This document shows, piece after piece, positions 51,686 through 62,167 of a DNA stretch of 64,000 nt. Position 1 is the stretch's first letter; each line of letters starts with the position of its first letter. The notes under the pieces are model-generated. The model had not been told where the DNA came from. It searched no databases and saw nothing but the letters and a program-made list of their open reading frames with translations. Position numbers and translations under genes: made by a program. Source of the DNA: Sphingomonas immobilis (GTDB taxonomy: Bacteria > Pseudomonadota > Alphaproteobacteria > Sphingomonadales > Sphingomonadaceae); assembly GCF_030580995.1 (NCBI RefSeq), contig NZ_JAUQSZ010000011.1, positions 1 to 64,000 of the forward strand, written 5' to 3'.

Positions 51686-52969
51686 ATGGATACGGTTCGG
51701 GGTTTCGAGGACGATCGCGGCGACGCGGTGCAGGCCGATACGTCGGAGGGCGTCGTCGATGAGCATCGCATGGAGATCGGCACGGACGAGCGCCGGATGC
51801 ATGTGCGCGCCTATAATCACTGGGTGTCGCTGCTGCGTGGCCGGGCCTATCCGTCGATCGAGAACCTCGACCCGGAGAATATCGCCGATTTCGGCCCCAA
51901 CAGCGTACTGCTCGATTTCAGCCAGGGGATCGAGAACCCCGCGATCCCGTTCGTTGGCCGCGCTCTCCGCGACGAATGTGCGATCGACGGCACCATCACG
52001 CATATCGACCAGGTGCCGAGCCGGTCGCTGCTGTCGCGGCTGACCGACCATTATCTGCAGATCATCGCCAACCGCGCGCCGATCGGCTTCGAGGCCGAGT
52101 TCGTCAACGTGCGCGGCCACAACACGATGTATCGCGGCATCCTGATGCCGTTCTCCTCGCATGAGGAGGAAACGATCGATTTCATCTACGGCGTCATCAA
52201 CTGGAAGGAACTGGTCGACGACGCGACGCAGGCGACGCTCAATGCCGAGCTGACCGCCGCCCTCGGCGCTGCGCAGCCGACCGCCGCGCAGAGCGCCTGG
52301 GCCGATGGCCCGAGCGGCGCGTTCGACGACGAGATCGAGGACTACGATGCCGAGGACGAGGAGGCGTTCGCGCTGACGCCGTCCGAGGGGCCGCTGACGC
52401 TGGGCGACCAGCTCGCCATCGCGCGCGAGAGCGCGGCGGCGGTGGCGTCGGCCGAGGGCCGCACGCGCGCCGCGCTGTACCGCGCGCTCGGCCGGGCGCA
52501 CGAGTTCGCGGCGGCGGCGGATGCCGATCCGCGCGATTATGAAGAGCTGCTCGAGGATGCCGGCATCAAGCTGCAACTGCGCGCGCCGATGACGCCGATC
52601 GTCAAGCTCGTGTTCGGCACCGAATACGACAAGACGCGCCTGACCGAATATGCCGCCGTGCTGAACCATGCGCGCCGCGAAGGCGTCGTGGCGGGCACGC
52701 TGGTCGCGTTCCTCGAAGGCTACAAGGGCGGCATCAAGGCGATCGTCGTGGCGGAACGCGCAGCGAAGGCCCCGGTGAAGAAGGTACGCGACGATGCGGC
52801 GGCGCTGGGCGCCAAGATGGCGATCGCATCGGTCGCGATCGACGCGGGCGTGGCGGCGGGCGACTATGTCGTGCTGCTGGCACGTGCGGGCGAGGCCGGT
52901 ACGGTCGATATCGTCGCGACGCTGGGCGGTGACGCGCTGGTGCGGCAGGCGATGCGCGCGGCGGTGTAA
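51686..52969 (+). CDS. PAS_5 domain protein of unknown output
   Basis: 427 residues from ATG 51686 (TTG 51680 also possible, with AAGGG closer to it). The PAS_5-like domain occupies about 45-190 (WVSLLRGRAYPSIENLDP, VLLDFSQGIENPAIPFVG, MYRGILMPFSSHEEE). An Asp/Glu-rich linker with Ala (about 205-240) leads to an Ala-rich helical half, partly repeated (ALYRALGRAHEFAAAADAD). The C-terminal region has no recognised enzymatic domain. PAS_5 proteins are typical of alphaproteobacteria and regulate by unknown means. It stands alone after the tRNA. Confidence 0.78.
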   Translation: MDTVRGFEDDRGDAVQADTSEGVVDEHRMEIGTDERRMHVRAYNHWVSLLRGRAYPSIENLDPENIADFGPNSVLLDFSQGIENPAIPFVGRALRDECAIDGTITHIDQVPSRSLLSRLTDHYLQIIANRAPIGFEAEFVNVRGHNTMYRGILMPFSSHEEETIDFIYGVINWKELVDDATQATLNAELTAALGAAQPTAAQSAWADGPSGAFDDEIEDYDAEDEEAFALTPSEGPLTLGDQLAIARESAAAVASAEGRTRAALYRALGRAHEFAAAADADPRDYEELLEDAGIKLQLRAPMTPIVKLVFGTEYDKTRLTEYAAVLNHARREGVVAGTLVAFLEGYKGGIKAIVVAERAAKAPVKKVRDDAAALGAKMAIASVAIDAGVAAGDYVVLLARAGEAGTVDIVATLGGDALVRQAMRAAV

Positions 52970-53306
52970 GCGAAGGTAACACCTGGTTGACACGATTGAC
53001 ACCTAACCGGAAACTATCCTGACCGATCGTTTCCGTTTTTGGTCCGATCTGCGCGAAAAGTCATACTAAGGTCACACTGATCGCGGCGATTCCGGGCGCC
53101 GATTTTCCGGCTTCCGGTCTCTGGCTGGCGATGCCGGTCCCGACGATGTGAAAGAGCGCGCGCAGGATAGCGCGGCGGTGACGTGTAGGACAGCATCTCT
53201 TTCGTCGTCGCCGCACAAAGGCGAACGGATGTTCGCGCGCGCAGCATTTCCTTCGCACCCGCCACAAGCCTTGAGATGGTAACGCAGCGGGCGCATACGC
53301 ATCCGC
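52970..53306 (+). other. Intergenic region upstream of the glutamate dehydrogenase
   Basis: 337 bases without a supported gene. Two TTGACA copies (52983 and 52992 area) lie near the start, with TATCCT downstream, but no pair has standard spacing. A rightward promoter for the dehydrogenase is expected. Confidence 0.4.
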
Positions 53307-56300
53307 ATGCCAAAGACGACGCAGAAATCGCTGGCCGACGCACTTGCCGCGCGGCTCACCAAGGGCGCTCTCCCCGGGGAACTTCAGGGCTTCGACAAGG
53401 CGGCATGTGCGGAAGCCGCCGCCTTCATCGCCGCCACCGCCGCCGATCGCAGACCGGGCACGCCCGCTCTCGCGCTCGAACCGCTGGCGATGAGCCAGCC
53501 CGAGCGGCGGATGCGCCTCGCCATCATCAACGACGACATGCCCTTCCTGGTCGATTCGATCGCCGCGACGATCGGCGCGCACGACATCGCCATCGACCGC
53601 ATCATCCACCCCGTCGTCGGCGTGACGCGCGACAAGGACGGCGCGCTTACCGGCTGTGCGGACACCGATGCGGGCACGCGCGAGTCGATGATCTATCTCG
53701 AGCTGGAACGTGCCGACGCGCGCGACCGGCGCGGTCTTGTCGCCGCACTCGAACACACGCTCGCCGATGTGCGGGCGGCGGTGAAGGATTGGGGCGCGTT
53801 GCAGAGCGCGATGAAGGACGACGCCGACACGCTCGACGCCGAGCAGCCGGGCGGGGAGGGGGCCGCGCTGCTGCGCTGGTTCCTCGCGGGCAATTTCACG
53901 CTGCTCGCGCATGAGCTGTGGAGCGACGGGCTGGCGGCGGCGCTCGGCATCGCGCGCAACGGCCATGCCGTGCCGATCCTCGCCGAGGCATCGCGCCTGC
54001 TCGCGCTCGAATGGTTCGAGCAGGGCGGCGAGGCGCCGCTGATGCTCAAGTCGAACCTTATCTCGGCGGTGCATCGTCAGGTTCCGCTCGATCTCGCGCT
54101 CGTGCCGGTGAAGCGCGACGGCAAGGTCGTCGGCCTGTCGATCCATGCGGGGCTGTGGACCAGCGCCGCGCTCAACGAGCCGCCGCAGGAGGTGCCGGTG
54201 CTGCGCACGCGCCTCACCGCGCTGGAGCAGAAGTTCGGTTTCGATCCCAAGGGCCATGCCGGCAAGGCGCTGACGCATGCGCTCGCCTCGCTGCCGCACG
54301 ATCTCGCCGTGTCGTTCTCGCCCGAGGGGCTGGAGGCGCTGGCGCTGACGGCGATGTCGCTGGCCGACCGGCCGCGCCCCAAGCTGGTGCTGATCCGCAG
54401 CATCCTCGGCCGGCATCTGTTCGCCTTCGTCTGGCTGCCGCGCGACGACCTGACCACGGCGCGGCGCGTCGCGATCGGCGAGCTGCTGGCGGGGGCGGCC
54501 AATGCCAGCGTGCTCAACTGGGCGATCGCGATGGACGGCGTGACGGCGCTGATGCGCTTCACGCTCGATCTGCGTGCGGCGAACGGGCAGATGCCAGACG
54601 AGGCTGCGCTCGACGCGCGCATCGCGCGGATGGTGCGCGGCTGGGTGCCCGCCGTCGAAGCTGCACTGGCCGAAGTGGGTGATCCGGCGCGCGCGACGCG
54701 GCTCGCGCTGCGCTACGCCGGCGCATTTCCGCAGGGCTATCGCAACGCCTGGAGCGCCGAGGAAGCGGCGCGCGACACGCTGCGGCTGGCGGGGCTGGAG
54801 ACGCCCGAGAACCGATCGGTGCGGATCTACCGCGATGCCGCAGGGGCGGCGCGGATGAAGATCTACCGCGCGGGCGGCGCGCTGGCGCTGTCGGACACGG
54901 TGCCGGTGCTGGAGAATTTCGGCTTCCGCGTGATCGAGGAGCAGACGACGGCGCTGGCCGACGAGGCCAAGAGCTTCATCCACGAATTCCTGATCGACGC
55001 GGTCGGCGGGGTGGAGAACGTCTTCGACGGCGATATCGAGGTGTTGCAGGACGCCGTGGCGCAGGTGCTGGAGGGCACGGCGGAGAATGACGAGTTCAAC
55101 CGCCTGATCCTGGACCTGAACATGGAGCCGGCGTCGGCGGTGCTGTTCCGCGCGTGGTTCCGCTATCTGCGCCAGGCGGGGCAGACCTATGGTCTCATCA
55201 CCGTCGTCGATGCGCTGCGGCGTGCGCCGGGCGTGGCGGCGGCGCTGATCGCGCGCTTCGAGGCGGCGCACGGTGCGGGCGGCGGCGAGAAGGCGATCGC
55301 GGCGGCCGATGCGGCGATCCGCGACGGGCTCGACAAGGTCTCGGCGATCGACGACGACCGTATCCTGCGCGCGATCGGCAGCGTGATCGCGGCGACGCTG
55401 CGCACCAACGCCTTCGCGCCCGCCGGGCAGGCGGCGCTGGCGTTCAAGCTCGACAGCCACCAGATTCCGGGCCTGCCGGCGCCGGTGCCATGGCGCGAGA
55501 TCTGGGTCTATTCCCCGCGCGTCGAGGGCATCCACCTGCGCGCCGGGCCGGTGGCGCGCGGCGGCCTGCGCTGGTCCGACCGGCGCGACGACTTCCGTAC
55601 CGAGATCCTCGGCCTGATGAAGGCGCAGCGCGTGAAGAACGCGGTGATCGTGCCTACCGGCGCGAAGGGCGGCTTCTATCCCAAGCAACTGCCGCCCCCC
55701 TCGAACCGCGAGGCGTGGCTGGCGGAGGGGACCGAGAGCTACCGCACGTTCATCCGCGCGCTCTTGTCGATCACCGACAATATCGTCGGCGGCGCGGTGA
55801 CGCATCCCGAAGGCATCACGGTGCTGGACGGCGAGGATCCCTATTTCGTCGTGGCGGCCGACAAGGGCACCGCGACCTTCTCCGACGTCGCCAACGCCAT
55901 CGCGATCGAGAATGACTTCTGGCTGGGCGACGCCTTCGCCAGCGGCGGATCGGTCGGCTACGATCACAAGGCGATGGGCATCACCGCCAAGGGCGCGTGG
56001 GTCTCGGTCCAGCGGCATTTCGCCGAGCGCGGCATTGACGTGCAGACGCAGCCGATCCGCGTCGTCGGGTGCGGCGATATGTCGGGCGACGTGTTCGGCA
56101 ACGGCATGTTGTTGTCGCAGTCGCTGAAGATCGTCGCGGCGTTCGACCATCGCCACATCTTCCTCGACCCCGATCCCGATCCGGCAGCGAGCTGGGCCGA
56201 GCGCGCGCGGATGTTCGCGCTGCCGCGCTCGTCCTGGGCGGATTATGACGCGGCGCTGATCTCCAAGGGCGGCGGCGTGTTTCCGCGCACCGACAAGATC

Positions 56301-57929
56301 ATCAAGCTCTCCAAACAGGTGCGCGCCGTGCTGGGCATCGAGGCGAGCGAGCTGGAGCCGGGGGCGCTGATCTCGGCGATCCTGAAGGCGCCGGTCGATC
56401 TGCTGTGGTTCGGCGGCATCGGCACCTATGTGAAGGCGCGGCACGAGAACAACGTGGCGGTGGGCGACCCCGCCAATGATCGTCTCCGCGTCGATGCCGA
56501 GGATCTGCGCGTGACGGCGGTCGGCGAGGGTGCGAACCTGGGCGTGACGCAGGCGGCGCGCATCGCGTTCGCGGCGCGCGGCGGGCGGATCAACACCGAC
56601 TTCATCGACAATTCGGCGGGCGTCGATTGTTCGGACAATGAGGTCAACATCAAGATCGCGCTGAACCGCGAGATGCTGGAGGGGCGGCTCGGGTACGAGA
56701 AGCGCAACAGCTTCCTCGCGAGCATGACCGACGACGTCGCGCATCTGGTACTGGAGGACAACCGCCTGCAGACGCTGGCGCTGTCGATCGCCGAGAGCGC
56801 GGGCGCGCGCGACGTGGCGAGCTACGTGCGGCTGATCGAGATCTTCGAGGCGGCGGGGTCGCTCGACCGTGCGGTCGAGGGGCTGGCGTCGAACGACGAC
56901 CTGCTGCGCCGCGCGGCCGAGGGGCGCGGGCTGGAGCGGCCCGAGCTGGCGGTGCTGCTGGCGACGGCGAAGCTCGCGCTGCAGGCGGCGATCGAACATG
57001 GCCAATTGGGGCTCGACCCCGATCTCGCGGGCGATCTCCACGCCGCCTTCCCGCCGGCGATGCGCAAGAAGTTCAAGAGCGCGATCGACGAGCATCGGCT
57101 GCGCAACGAGATCGTCGCGACCAAGCTCGCCAACCGCATCATCAACCGCATGGGCGTGCTGCATCCCTTCGAACTGGCGGAGGAAGAGGGCGCGGCGCTG
57201 AGCGATATCGCGGGGATGTTCGCGGTGGTCGAGCGGCTCTACGATCTGCCCGCTTTGTGGGCGGAGATCGAGACCGCGGAGATGCCCGAGGCCGCGCGCA
57301 TCGCGCTGTTCGACGAGGTGGCGGTGGCGACGCGCTCGCAGATCGCCGACCTGCTGCGCGTGACGAAGAGCGGCACCGGGCCGGGGGCGGTGATCGCCCG
57401 GCTGGGCAAGGGCATCCTCCAGCTCGACCGCCAGACCAAGGAGCTGTTGCTGGAGGAGGCAAGCAGCCAGAGCGCGCGGATCGCCGCCTCGCTGGAGGCG
57501 GCGGGTGCGCCCAAGAAGCTGGCGCGGAAGGTCGTGCGGCTGTTCGAGCTGGACGGTGCGGTCGGCCTCGCCGATCTCGGCGAGCGGCTGGGGCTGGACG
57601 AGGCGGTTCTCACGCGCGCGTTCACGCATCTCGGGCAGGCGCTGGGGCTCGACTGGGCGCAGGCCAATGCGGCGCGCATCGCATCGAGCGATCCGTGGGA
57701 GCGTTTGCTGATCGCGGGGCTGGCGCGCGATTTCCAGCAGTTGCGGCTGGAGTTCCTGTCGCGCGGCGAGGGTGATCCGGGCGCGCTGGTCGATCAGTGG
57801 CTGGCCGACAATGCGGGCCGTGTCGCGCAGTTCAAGGCGGTGGTGACGCGGGCGCGGGGCGCGGCGGCGCCGAATGCGGCGATGCTGGCGCAGATCGCGG
57901 GCCAGGCGCGGGTGTTGCTGGGGCGCTAG
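53307..57929 (+). CDS. NAD-specific glutamate dehydrogenase, large (GDH-180 class)
   Basis: 1540 residues, typical for this oversized class (about 1500-1650). It converts glutamate to 2-oxoglutarate and ammonia with NAD+ in the cytoplasm, usually for glutamate catabolism. The N-terminal regulatory half has RRMRLAIINDDMPFLVDS; the catalytic core has VARGGLRWSDRRDDFRTEILG and VPTGAKGGFYPKQ near residues 750-795 (substrate lysines), and the NAD domain has VGCGDMSGDVFGNGML and NCSDNEVNIK-like VDCSDNEVNIKIA. A helical C-terminal part follows. ATG 53307 has only a weak leader. The opposite strand stays open for over 1500 codons, an effect of codon bias. Confidence 0.93.
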   Translation: MPKTTQKSLADALAARLTKGALPGELQGFDKAACAEAAAFIAATAADRRPGTPALALEPLAMSQPERRMRLAIINDDMPFLVDSIAATIGAHDIAIDRIIHPVVGVTRDKDGALTGCADTDAGTRESMIYLELERADARDRRGLVAALEHTLADVRAAVKDWGALQSAMKDDADTLDAEQPGGEGAALLRWFLAGNFTLLAHELWSDGLAAALGIARNGHAVPILAEASRLLALEWFEQGGEAPLMLKSNLISAVHRQVPLDLALVPVKRDGKVVGLSIHAGLWTSAALNEPPQEVPVLRTRLTALEQKFGFDPKGHAGKALTHALASLPHDLAVSFSPEGLEALALTAMSLADRPRPKLVLIRSILGRHLFAFVWLPRDDLTTARRVAIGELLAGAANASVLNWAIAMDGVTALMRFTLDLRAANGQMPDEAALDARIARMVRGWVPAVEAALAEVGDPARATRLALRYAGAFPQGYRNAWSAEEAARDTLRLAGLETPENRSVRIYRDAAGAARMKIYRAGGALALSDTVPVLENFGFRVIEEQTTALADEAKSFIHEFLIDAVGGVENVFDGDIEVLQDAVAQVLEGTAENDEFNRLILDLNMEPASAVLFRAWFRYLRQAGQTYGLITVVDALRRAPGVAAALIARFEAAHGAGGGEKAIAAADAAIRDGLDKVSAIDDDRILRAIGSVIAATLRTNAFAPAGQAALAFKLDSHQIPGLPAPVPWREIWVYSPRVEGIHLRAGPVARGGLRWSDRRDDFRTEILGLMKAQRVKNAVIVPTGAKGGFYPKQLPPPSNREAWLAEGTESYRTFIRALLSITDNIVGGAVTHPEGITVLDGEDPYFVVAADKGTATFSDVANAIAIENDFWLGDAFASGGSVGYDHKAMGITAKGAWVSVQRHFAERGIDVQTQPIRVVGCGDMSGDVFGNGMLLSQSLKIVAAFDHRHIFLDPDPDPAASWAERARMFALPRSSWADYDAALISKGGGVFPRTDKIIKLSKQVRAVLGIEASELEPGALISAILKAPVDLLWFGGIGTYVKARHENNVAVGDPANDRLRVDAEDLRVTAVGEGANLGVTQAARIAFAARGGRINTDFIDNSAGVDCSDNEVNIKIALNREMLEGRLGYEKRNSFLASMTDDVAHLVLEDNRLQTLALSIAESAGARDVASYVRLIEIFEAAGSLDRAVEGLASNDDLLRRAAEGRGLERPELAVLLATAKLALQAAIEHGQLGLDPDLAGDLHAAFPPAMRKKFKSAIDEHRLRNEIVATKLANRIINRMGVLHPFELAEEEGAALSDIAGMFAVVERLYDLPALWAEIETAEMPEAARIALFDEVAVATRSQIADLLRVTKSGTGPGAVIARLGKGILQLDRQTKELLLEEASSQSARIAASLEAAGAPKKLARKVVRLFELDGAVGLADLGERLGLDEAVLTRAFTHLGQALGLDWAQANAARIASSDPWERLLIAGLARDFQQLRLEFLSRGEGDPGALVDQWLADNAGRVAQFKAVVTRARGAAAPNAAMLAQIAGQARVLLGR

Positions 57930-57947
57930 ACGCCCCGGCGCACCGGA

Positions 57948-58091
57948 TCAGAAGAAGGCGAGACGAACGGCTTCGACGATGGCGGCCCACAGCGCGATGC
58001 TGATCGGAATCGCCACGGCGATGCCGACGAGGGGGCTGCCCTGTCCACGATTGGTTGCATTCTGCACGTTCACGGCGACCTGTTCTGGCAT
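57948..58091 (-). CDS. Small single-pass membrane protein, 47 residues
   Basis: ATG 58091 follows GGAGAGGATAAACC, a good ribosome site. A hydrophilic N-terminus (VAVNVQNATNRGQG) precedes one hydrophobic segment (LVGIAVAIPISIALWAA) and a short VEAVRLAFF end. No family is known to me. The codon bias fits coding and the ORF is convergent with the dehydrogenase, 18 bases away. Confidence 0.55.
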   Translation of the reverse strand: MPEQVAVNVQNATNRGQGSPLVGIAVAIPISIALWAAIVEAVRLAFF

Positions 58092-58185
58092 TGGTTTATC
58101 CTCTCCAAGTCGCAACCGTAACGAAATTGCGGGCGAGGACCAGTCCGCAATCACGCGCTCCGTAATAGTGCGTAGGTTTGGTTAA

Positions 58186-58869
58186 TCAGGCCTCGGCCCA
58201 GCGCCGCAGCAGGTTGTGATAGACGCCGGTCAGCCGGACGATTTCCGGGTCCGCCATGCCGCGATCGGCGGCGAGCGCCTGCACCGCGGTGTCGAGTTCG
58301 AACAGGGTCGCGCGGGCCTCGGTGTCGCGCACCATCGACTGGATCCAGAAGAAGGAGGCGACGCGCTGCCCTTTCGTCACCGGCTCGACGCGGTGGACGC
58401 TGGAGGCGGGGTAGAGGATCATGTGGCCGGCGGGGAGCTTGACGCGCTGCTCGCCGAACTGGCCCTCGATCACCAGCGCGCCGCCGTCGTAGCTGTCGGG
58501 ATCGGCGAGGAAGAGTGTGGCGGACAGATCGGTGCGGACGCGGAAGTCGCTGCCGCGCCGGATGCGCACGGCGGTGTCGACATGCGCGCCGAACGTGTCG
58601 CCGGGCCCGTAGCGGTTGAACAGCGGCGGATAGATCTTGTGCGGCAGCGAGGCCGCGACGAACAGCGGCGAGGCGGCGAGCGCATCAAGGACGAGATTGC
58701 CCGCGCGCCGTGCGGCCTCGGAGTCCTCGGGCAATTGTGTGTTGTGCTTGGCGAGCGCGGATTGCGCGCCCGAGGTGGCGTTGCCGTCGATCCAGTCGGC
58801 GGCGTCGATCAGGCCACGCACCTCGGCCAGTTGCGCGGCGTCGAGCAGATCGGGAATGGCGATCAGCAT
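58186..58869 (-). CDS. piuC: Fe(II)/2-oxoglutarate-dependent hydroxylase (PiuC/YbiX)
   Basis: 227 residues from ATG 58869, the exact family length; an upstream Arg-rich extension is an artefact of the longer frame. The iron ligands are in [10 protein letters not shown] (HxD) and SVHRVEPV (His), and the 2-oxoglutarate Arg lies in [23 protein letters not shown] text ([14 protein letters not shown]) is typical of PKHX proteins. PiuC genes commonly sit near TonB siderophore receptors and respond to iron limitation. Its start overlaps the stop of the Sel1 gene by 7 bases, so it is the third gene of a receptor-Sel1-piuC operon. Confidence 0.9.
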   Translation of the reverse strand: MLIAIPDLLDAAQLAEVRGLIDAADWIDGNATSGAQSALAKHNTQLPEDSEAARRAGNLVLDALAASPLFVAASLPHKIYPPLFNRYGPGDTFGAHVDTAVRIRRGSDFRVRTDLSATLFLADPDSYDGGALVIEGQFGEQRVKLPAGHMILYPASSVHRVEPVTKGQRVASFFWIQSMVRDTEARATLFELDTAVQALAADRGMADPEIVRLTGVYHNLLRRWAEA

Positions 58870-59624
58870 CCGGCCGCGCCCGCGTCGAGCGCCTGCACGC
58901 CGCGGGCGCGGAAGGCGGGAACGTCGGACCCGGCGAGCCACGCGCGTGCCTTTTCCATGAAGGCCGGCGTGCCGTTCGCGCCCGCGCGTTTCAGCCAGTC
59001 CATCGCCTCGTCATAGCGGCCCGCCGCCCCGAGCATGCGCGCATGATTGAACGCGCCGCGAAAATCGCCGCCGTCCGCTGCGCGTTTGTAGAATTTCGCG
59101 GCCTTTACCATGTCGCGCGCCACCACCCAGCCATCCTCATGGAAGCTGCCGACGAAGTTGATCGCCTTCGCCCCCGACAGTTTGCCGGCGCCCGTCGCGG
59201 CCGCCTTGCGGAACCACGCCAGCGCCGCCGCCTTGTCCTCGGCCACGCCGTCGCCGAGCGCAAGCAGGGTCGCGTAATTGTACATGCCCCAATCGAGCCC
59301 CGCCTCGGCGGCGACGCGGTAACATTCGGCGGCGCGCGCCTTGTCGGGCACGGTGCCCCAGCCGAGATCGTAGCAGCGCCCGACCATGTTGAGGCCAAGG
59401 ATATGGTGCTGCGCCGCTGCCTTCGTGAACCAGCGCAGGGCGGCAGGCGAATCCTTTGCGACACCGTTACCGTCGAGCAGCATCTGGCCGTAGAGCGCCT
59501 GCGCCTCGGCCTCGCCGGCTTCCGCACACGCGCGAACGAACGCCGCGCGCTCCTCGGGCGTTCCCGAGAGGCGCGCGGCGATCTCTTCCGGCGAGAGGGC
59601 TTCGAGCGCCGCCAGAGTGGTCAT
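58863..59624 (-). CDS. Sel1-repeat (SLR) protein
   Basis: 253 residues. At least four Sel1-like helical pairs are visible, for example [57 protein letters not shown] and [19 protein letters not shown]. No signal peptide, so probably cytoplasmic. It lies between the TonB-dependent receptor and piuC with TGATG and 7-base overlaps. Sel1 repeats mediate protein-protein contacts; the partner is unknown. Confidence 0.87.
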   Translation of the reverse strand: MTTLAALEALSPEEIAARLSGTPEERAAFVRACAEAGEAEAQALYGQMLLDGNGVAKDSPAALRWFTKAAAQHHILGLNMVGRCYDLGWGTVPDKARAAECYRVAAEAGLDWGMYNYATLLALGDGVAEDKAAALAWFRKAAATGAGKLSGAKAINFVGSFHEDGWVVARDMVKAAKFYKRAADGGDFRGAFNHARMLGAAGRYDEAMDWLKRAGANGTPAFMEKARAWLAGSDVPAFRARGVQALDAGAAGC

Positions 59625-62140
59625 CAGAACTTCGCGGTGACCGTCCCGAAGATCGTCCGTCCGGCGGCGATCGCGGCATAGTGCGAGGTGTACGCCTGCG
59701 AGAAATACGCCTTGTCGGTGATGTTCTGCGCGTTGACCGACACTTCGAAATTGCGGGTGATCGCGTAGCGCGCGTTGAGATCGAAGCGCCAGTAGGATGG
59801 GATCGCACGCGACAGGACGGTGGTGGCCGGCGTGATCGTCACCACGCCTGCGGTGGTCTGCGACGCCTTCCGGTTATCCGAATAGCCGCCGTACTGCATG
59901 TCCATGTAGATCGCGGTGCCGCCGAACGAGAACTGGCGCGTCACCTGATAGGTGGACGTGAAGGTGAAGCTGTTGCGCGCGGTCTGCGTCATCTGCTTGC
60001 CGGTGTTGACCGAAACGACCTGCACCGTCTTGGCCGCCGCCGCGCCGTTTGCCGCGACCGTCAGCGCGGTGAAGCCGCCGTCGATTATCTTCGGATCAAG
60101 ATAGGTATAGCCGCCGAATACCGACCAGCCCGGCAGGATCTGGCCCGAGGCCGAGAACTCGACGCCGCGGATGCGCGACTTGCCGACGAACGACACGGTG
60201 TTGCTGTCGTCGAGCACGCGGGCATTGTCGATATCGGTCTGGAAAACCGCGAGGTTGAGGCCGAGCCTTTCGTGGAACAGGTTCGCCTTGGCGCCGACTT
60301 CGTAGGTCTTGGTCTTGGTCGGCTTGAGCAGATCGAGCACGTTGGCGGTCGCGACCGTGGTCGGCAGCGCGTTCGGCTCCTGCCCCTCGCCGAGCAGCGC
60401 GTTGGGCGGCGTCGCCGAGGTCGCGTAGCTGGCATAGAGGCTGGTGTCGGCGGTGGGCTTGAAGACGAGGCCCGCCTGCCAGTTGAACAGCTCGTCGGTG
60501 CGCGTGAACTGCTGCGCGGAGGTCGCGCCGGCGGCGAAGGGCAGCGTCACCTTCGACGTGAAGCGATCGAAGCGTGCGCCGAGGTTGAGGATCAGCGACG
60601 GCACGATCGTGATCGAATCGAAGCCGTAGAAGGCGACCGTGTTGGCGTCGTTCTGCGTCTCGGCGGTGACGGCGCCCTTCACGATCGGCGTCTGCACGGT
60701 CGAGGTGTCGCTTGTGTAGTTGACCCACGGATCGTTCGGATTGGGGTTGAACAGGCTGGTGCAGTAGAAGCGCGCGATCGTCGCCGTGTTGCAGCGCGGG
60801 CTGATCGTCGAGCCGCTGGCCGAGACGTATGCGCCGCGCCGAGATTTCTCCCACGAGAATTCCGCGCCGACCGCGAAGCTGTGCTCGATGCTGCCGGTCT
60901 TGAATTTGCCGCCGAGATCGATCTGATCGACGATGCTCTCGGTATAGCCGTAGCGCGTGTTGCCGCGCCGCCAGACATAGCCGCCGGTGACCTGGTCCCC
61001 GCGCAGCGCCGCTGCGGACCCGGCGGCGGGCGCCGTTGCCGAAGTGCCGATCACGTTGCCGGTCGAATCGTCGGGCAGCAGGAAGATGTAGGACTGATCG
61101 CTATAGTTGTAGCGCGCGGTGTTGCGCAGCGTGATGCCGCCGAAATCATGCTCCGCGCGGATCGTCGCGGTCTGCGTCTTGGCATCGCGGAAGTCGCGGC
61201 TCTTGAGGCCGTAGAAGGTATTGCGCGAGACGGTGCCGGTGGTGCCGTTGGCGAGCGTGACCGCACCGAGCGTGGGGTAGGTAGTGAAATTACCGGCCGG
61301 CGCGTTGCAGACCGTCGCCGTGCAAACATAGGCGAAGGGCAGGCCGCTGTCGGGCAGTTCGTGGCTTTCGAGATGGTAATAGGCCACGGTCAGGCGCGTC
61401 GGCGTATCGATGCCGATCGTGAAGCTGGGCGCGAAGCCCCAGCGGCGGCTCCAGATTGCGTCGCGGCCCGCGACGCTCTGGTCGTGCCACATGCCCTCGA
61501 TGCGGAACGCCATGTGCGGGCCGAAGGCGATGTTGGCGTCGCCCGAGATGCGCTTGTAATCGGCATTGCCCGCGCTGCCCGAGATCGTCGCGAAGGTGCG
61601 GTTGACCGGCAGCTTCGACAGGATGTTAATCGTGCCGCCCGCACCGCCGCGCCCGCCCAGCGTAGAATCCGAGCCGCGCACGATCTGCACGGAATCGATC
61701 GAGAACACTTCGCGCGTCTGCGCGGCGAGATCGCGTACGCCGTCAACATAGATGCTGCCCTGGCTGTCGAAGCCGCGAATGAACGGGCGGTCGCCGATCG
61801 GGTTACCGCCCTCGGCCGCGCCGAAGGTGATGCCGGGGACGGTACGCAACGCATCCTGCAGGCTGGTCGAGCCGGTGCGCTCGATCACTTCGGACTGAAG
61901 CACGACGATCGACTTGGGTGTGTTGATCAGCGGGGCGACCTGCTTGGGGCTGGTCGGCTCCTCGACGCGCTGGCCGTTGACGATGACGTCATGATCGTCG
62001 CGCTGGTCGTCGGCGCTGCCGGCCGGAGCGCCGTTCGTGTCATCGGCGAAGGCGGGCGTCGCGGCGAAGGCGCCGACGCAGAAGAGTGCTAGGAAAGCGG
62101 GCTTGGCCACCGTCGTGCGGCGGGGTGTCGTCTGAACCAT
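59624..62140 (-). CDS. TonB-dependent siderophore receptor (catecholate type)
   Basis: 838 residues from ATG 62140 (GGGGA before it); a longer ATG at 62197 would lie within the promoter. A signal peptide is followed by a TonB-box-like HDVIVNG, a plug domain (VPGITFGAAEGGNP, PFIRGFDSQGSIYVDGVRD, IEVLRG-like VQIVRGSDSTLGGRGG) and a beta-barrel ending in VNAQNITDKAYF and TVTAKF. It imports iron-siderophore complexes through the outer membrane with TonB energy. Linkage to a PiuC-type hydroxylase, as in fiu-ybiX, argues for a catecholate ligand. The first gene of the three-gene iron operon. Confidence 0.9.
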   Translation of the reverse strand: MVQTTPRRTTVAKPAFLALFCVGAFAATPAFADDTNGAPAGSADDQRDDHDVIVNGQRVEEPTSPKQVAPLINTPKSIVVLQSEVIERTGSTSLQDALRTVPGITFGAAEGGNPIGDRPFIRGFDSQGSIYVDGVRDLAAQTREVFSIDSVQIVRGSDSTLGGRGGAGGTINILSKLPVNRTFATISGSAGNADYKRISGDANIAFGPHMAFRIEGMWHDQSVAGRDAIWSRRWGFAPSFTIGIDTPTRLTVAYYHLESHELPDSGLPFAYVCTATVCNAPAGNFTTYPTLGAVTLANGTTGTVSRNTFYGLKSRDFRDAKTQTATIRAEHDFGGITLRNTARYNYSDQSYIFLLPDDSTGNVIGTSATAPAAGSAAALRGDQVTGGYVWRRGNTRYGYTESIVDQIDLGGKFKTGSIEHSFAVGAEFSWEKSRRGAYVSASGSTISPRCNTATIARFYCTSLFNPNPNDPWVNYTSDTSTVQTPIVKGAVTAETQNDANTVAFYGFDSITIVPSLILNLGARFDRFTSKVTLPFAAGATSAQQFTRTDELFNWQAGLVFKPTADTSLYASYATSATPPNALLGEGQEPNALPTTVATANVLDLLKPTKTKTYEVGAKANLFHERLGLNLAVFQTDIDNARVLDDSNTVSFVGKSRIRGVEFSASGQILPGWSVFGGYTYLDPKIIDGGFTALTVAANGAAAAKTVQVVSVNTGKQMTQTARNSFTFTSTYQVTRQFSFGGTAIYMDMQYGGYSDNRKASQTTAGVVTITPATTVLSRAIPSYWRFDLNARYAITRNFEVSVNAQNITDKAYFSQAYTSHYAAIAAGRTIFGTVTAKF

Positions 62141-62167
62141 TTTGGTGTCCCCAGTAGATTTACCGGG

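Noticed and set aside
53061..57629. 1522-codon open frame antisense to the glutamate dehydrogenase
   Set aside because: The dehydrogenase frame has all family motifs. The reverse frame is Arg/Ala/His-rich text without domains, as expected opposite GC-rich third positions.
59456..62092. 878-codon rightward frame opposite the TonB receptor
   Set aside because: Only an antisense shadow; the receptor has signal peptide, plug and barrel motifs.
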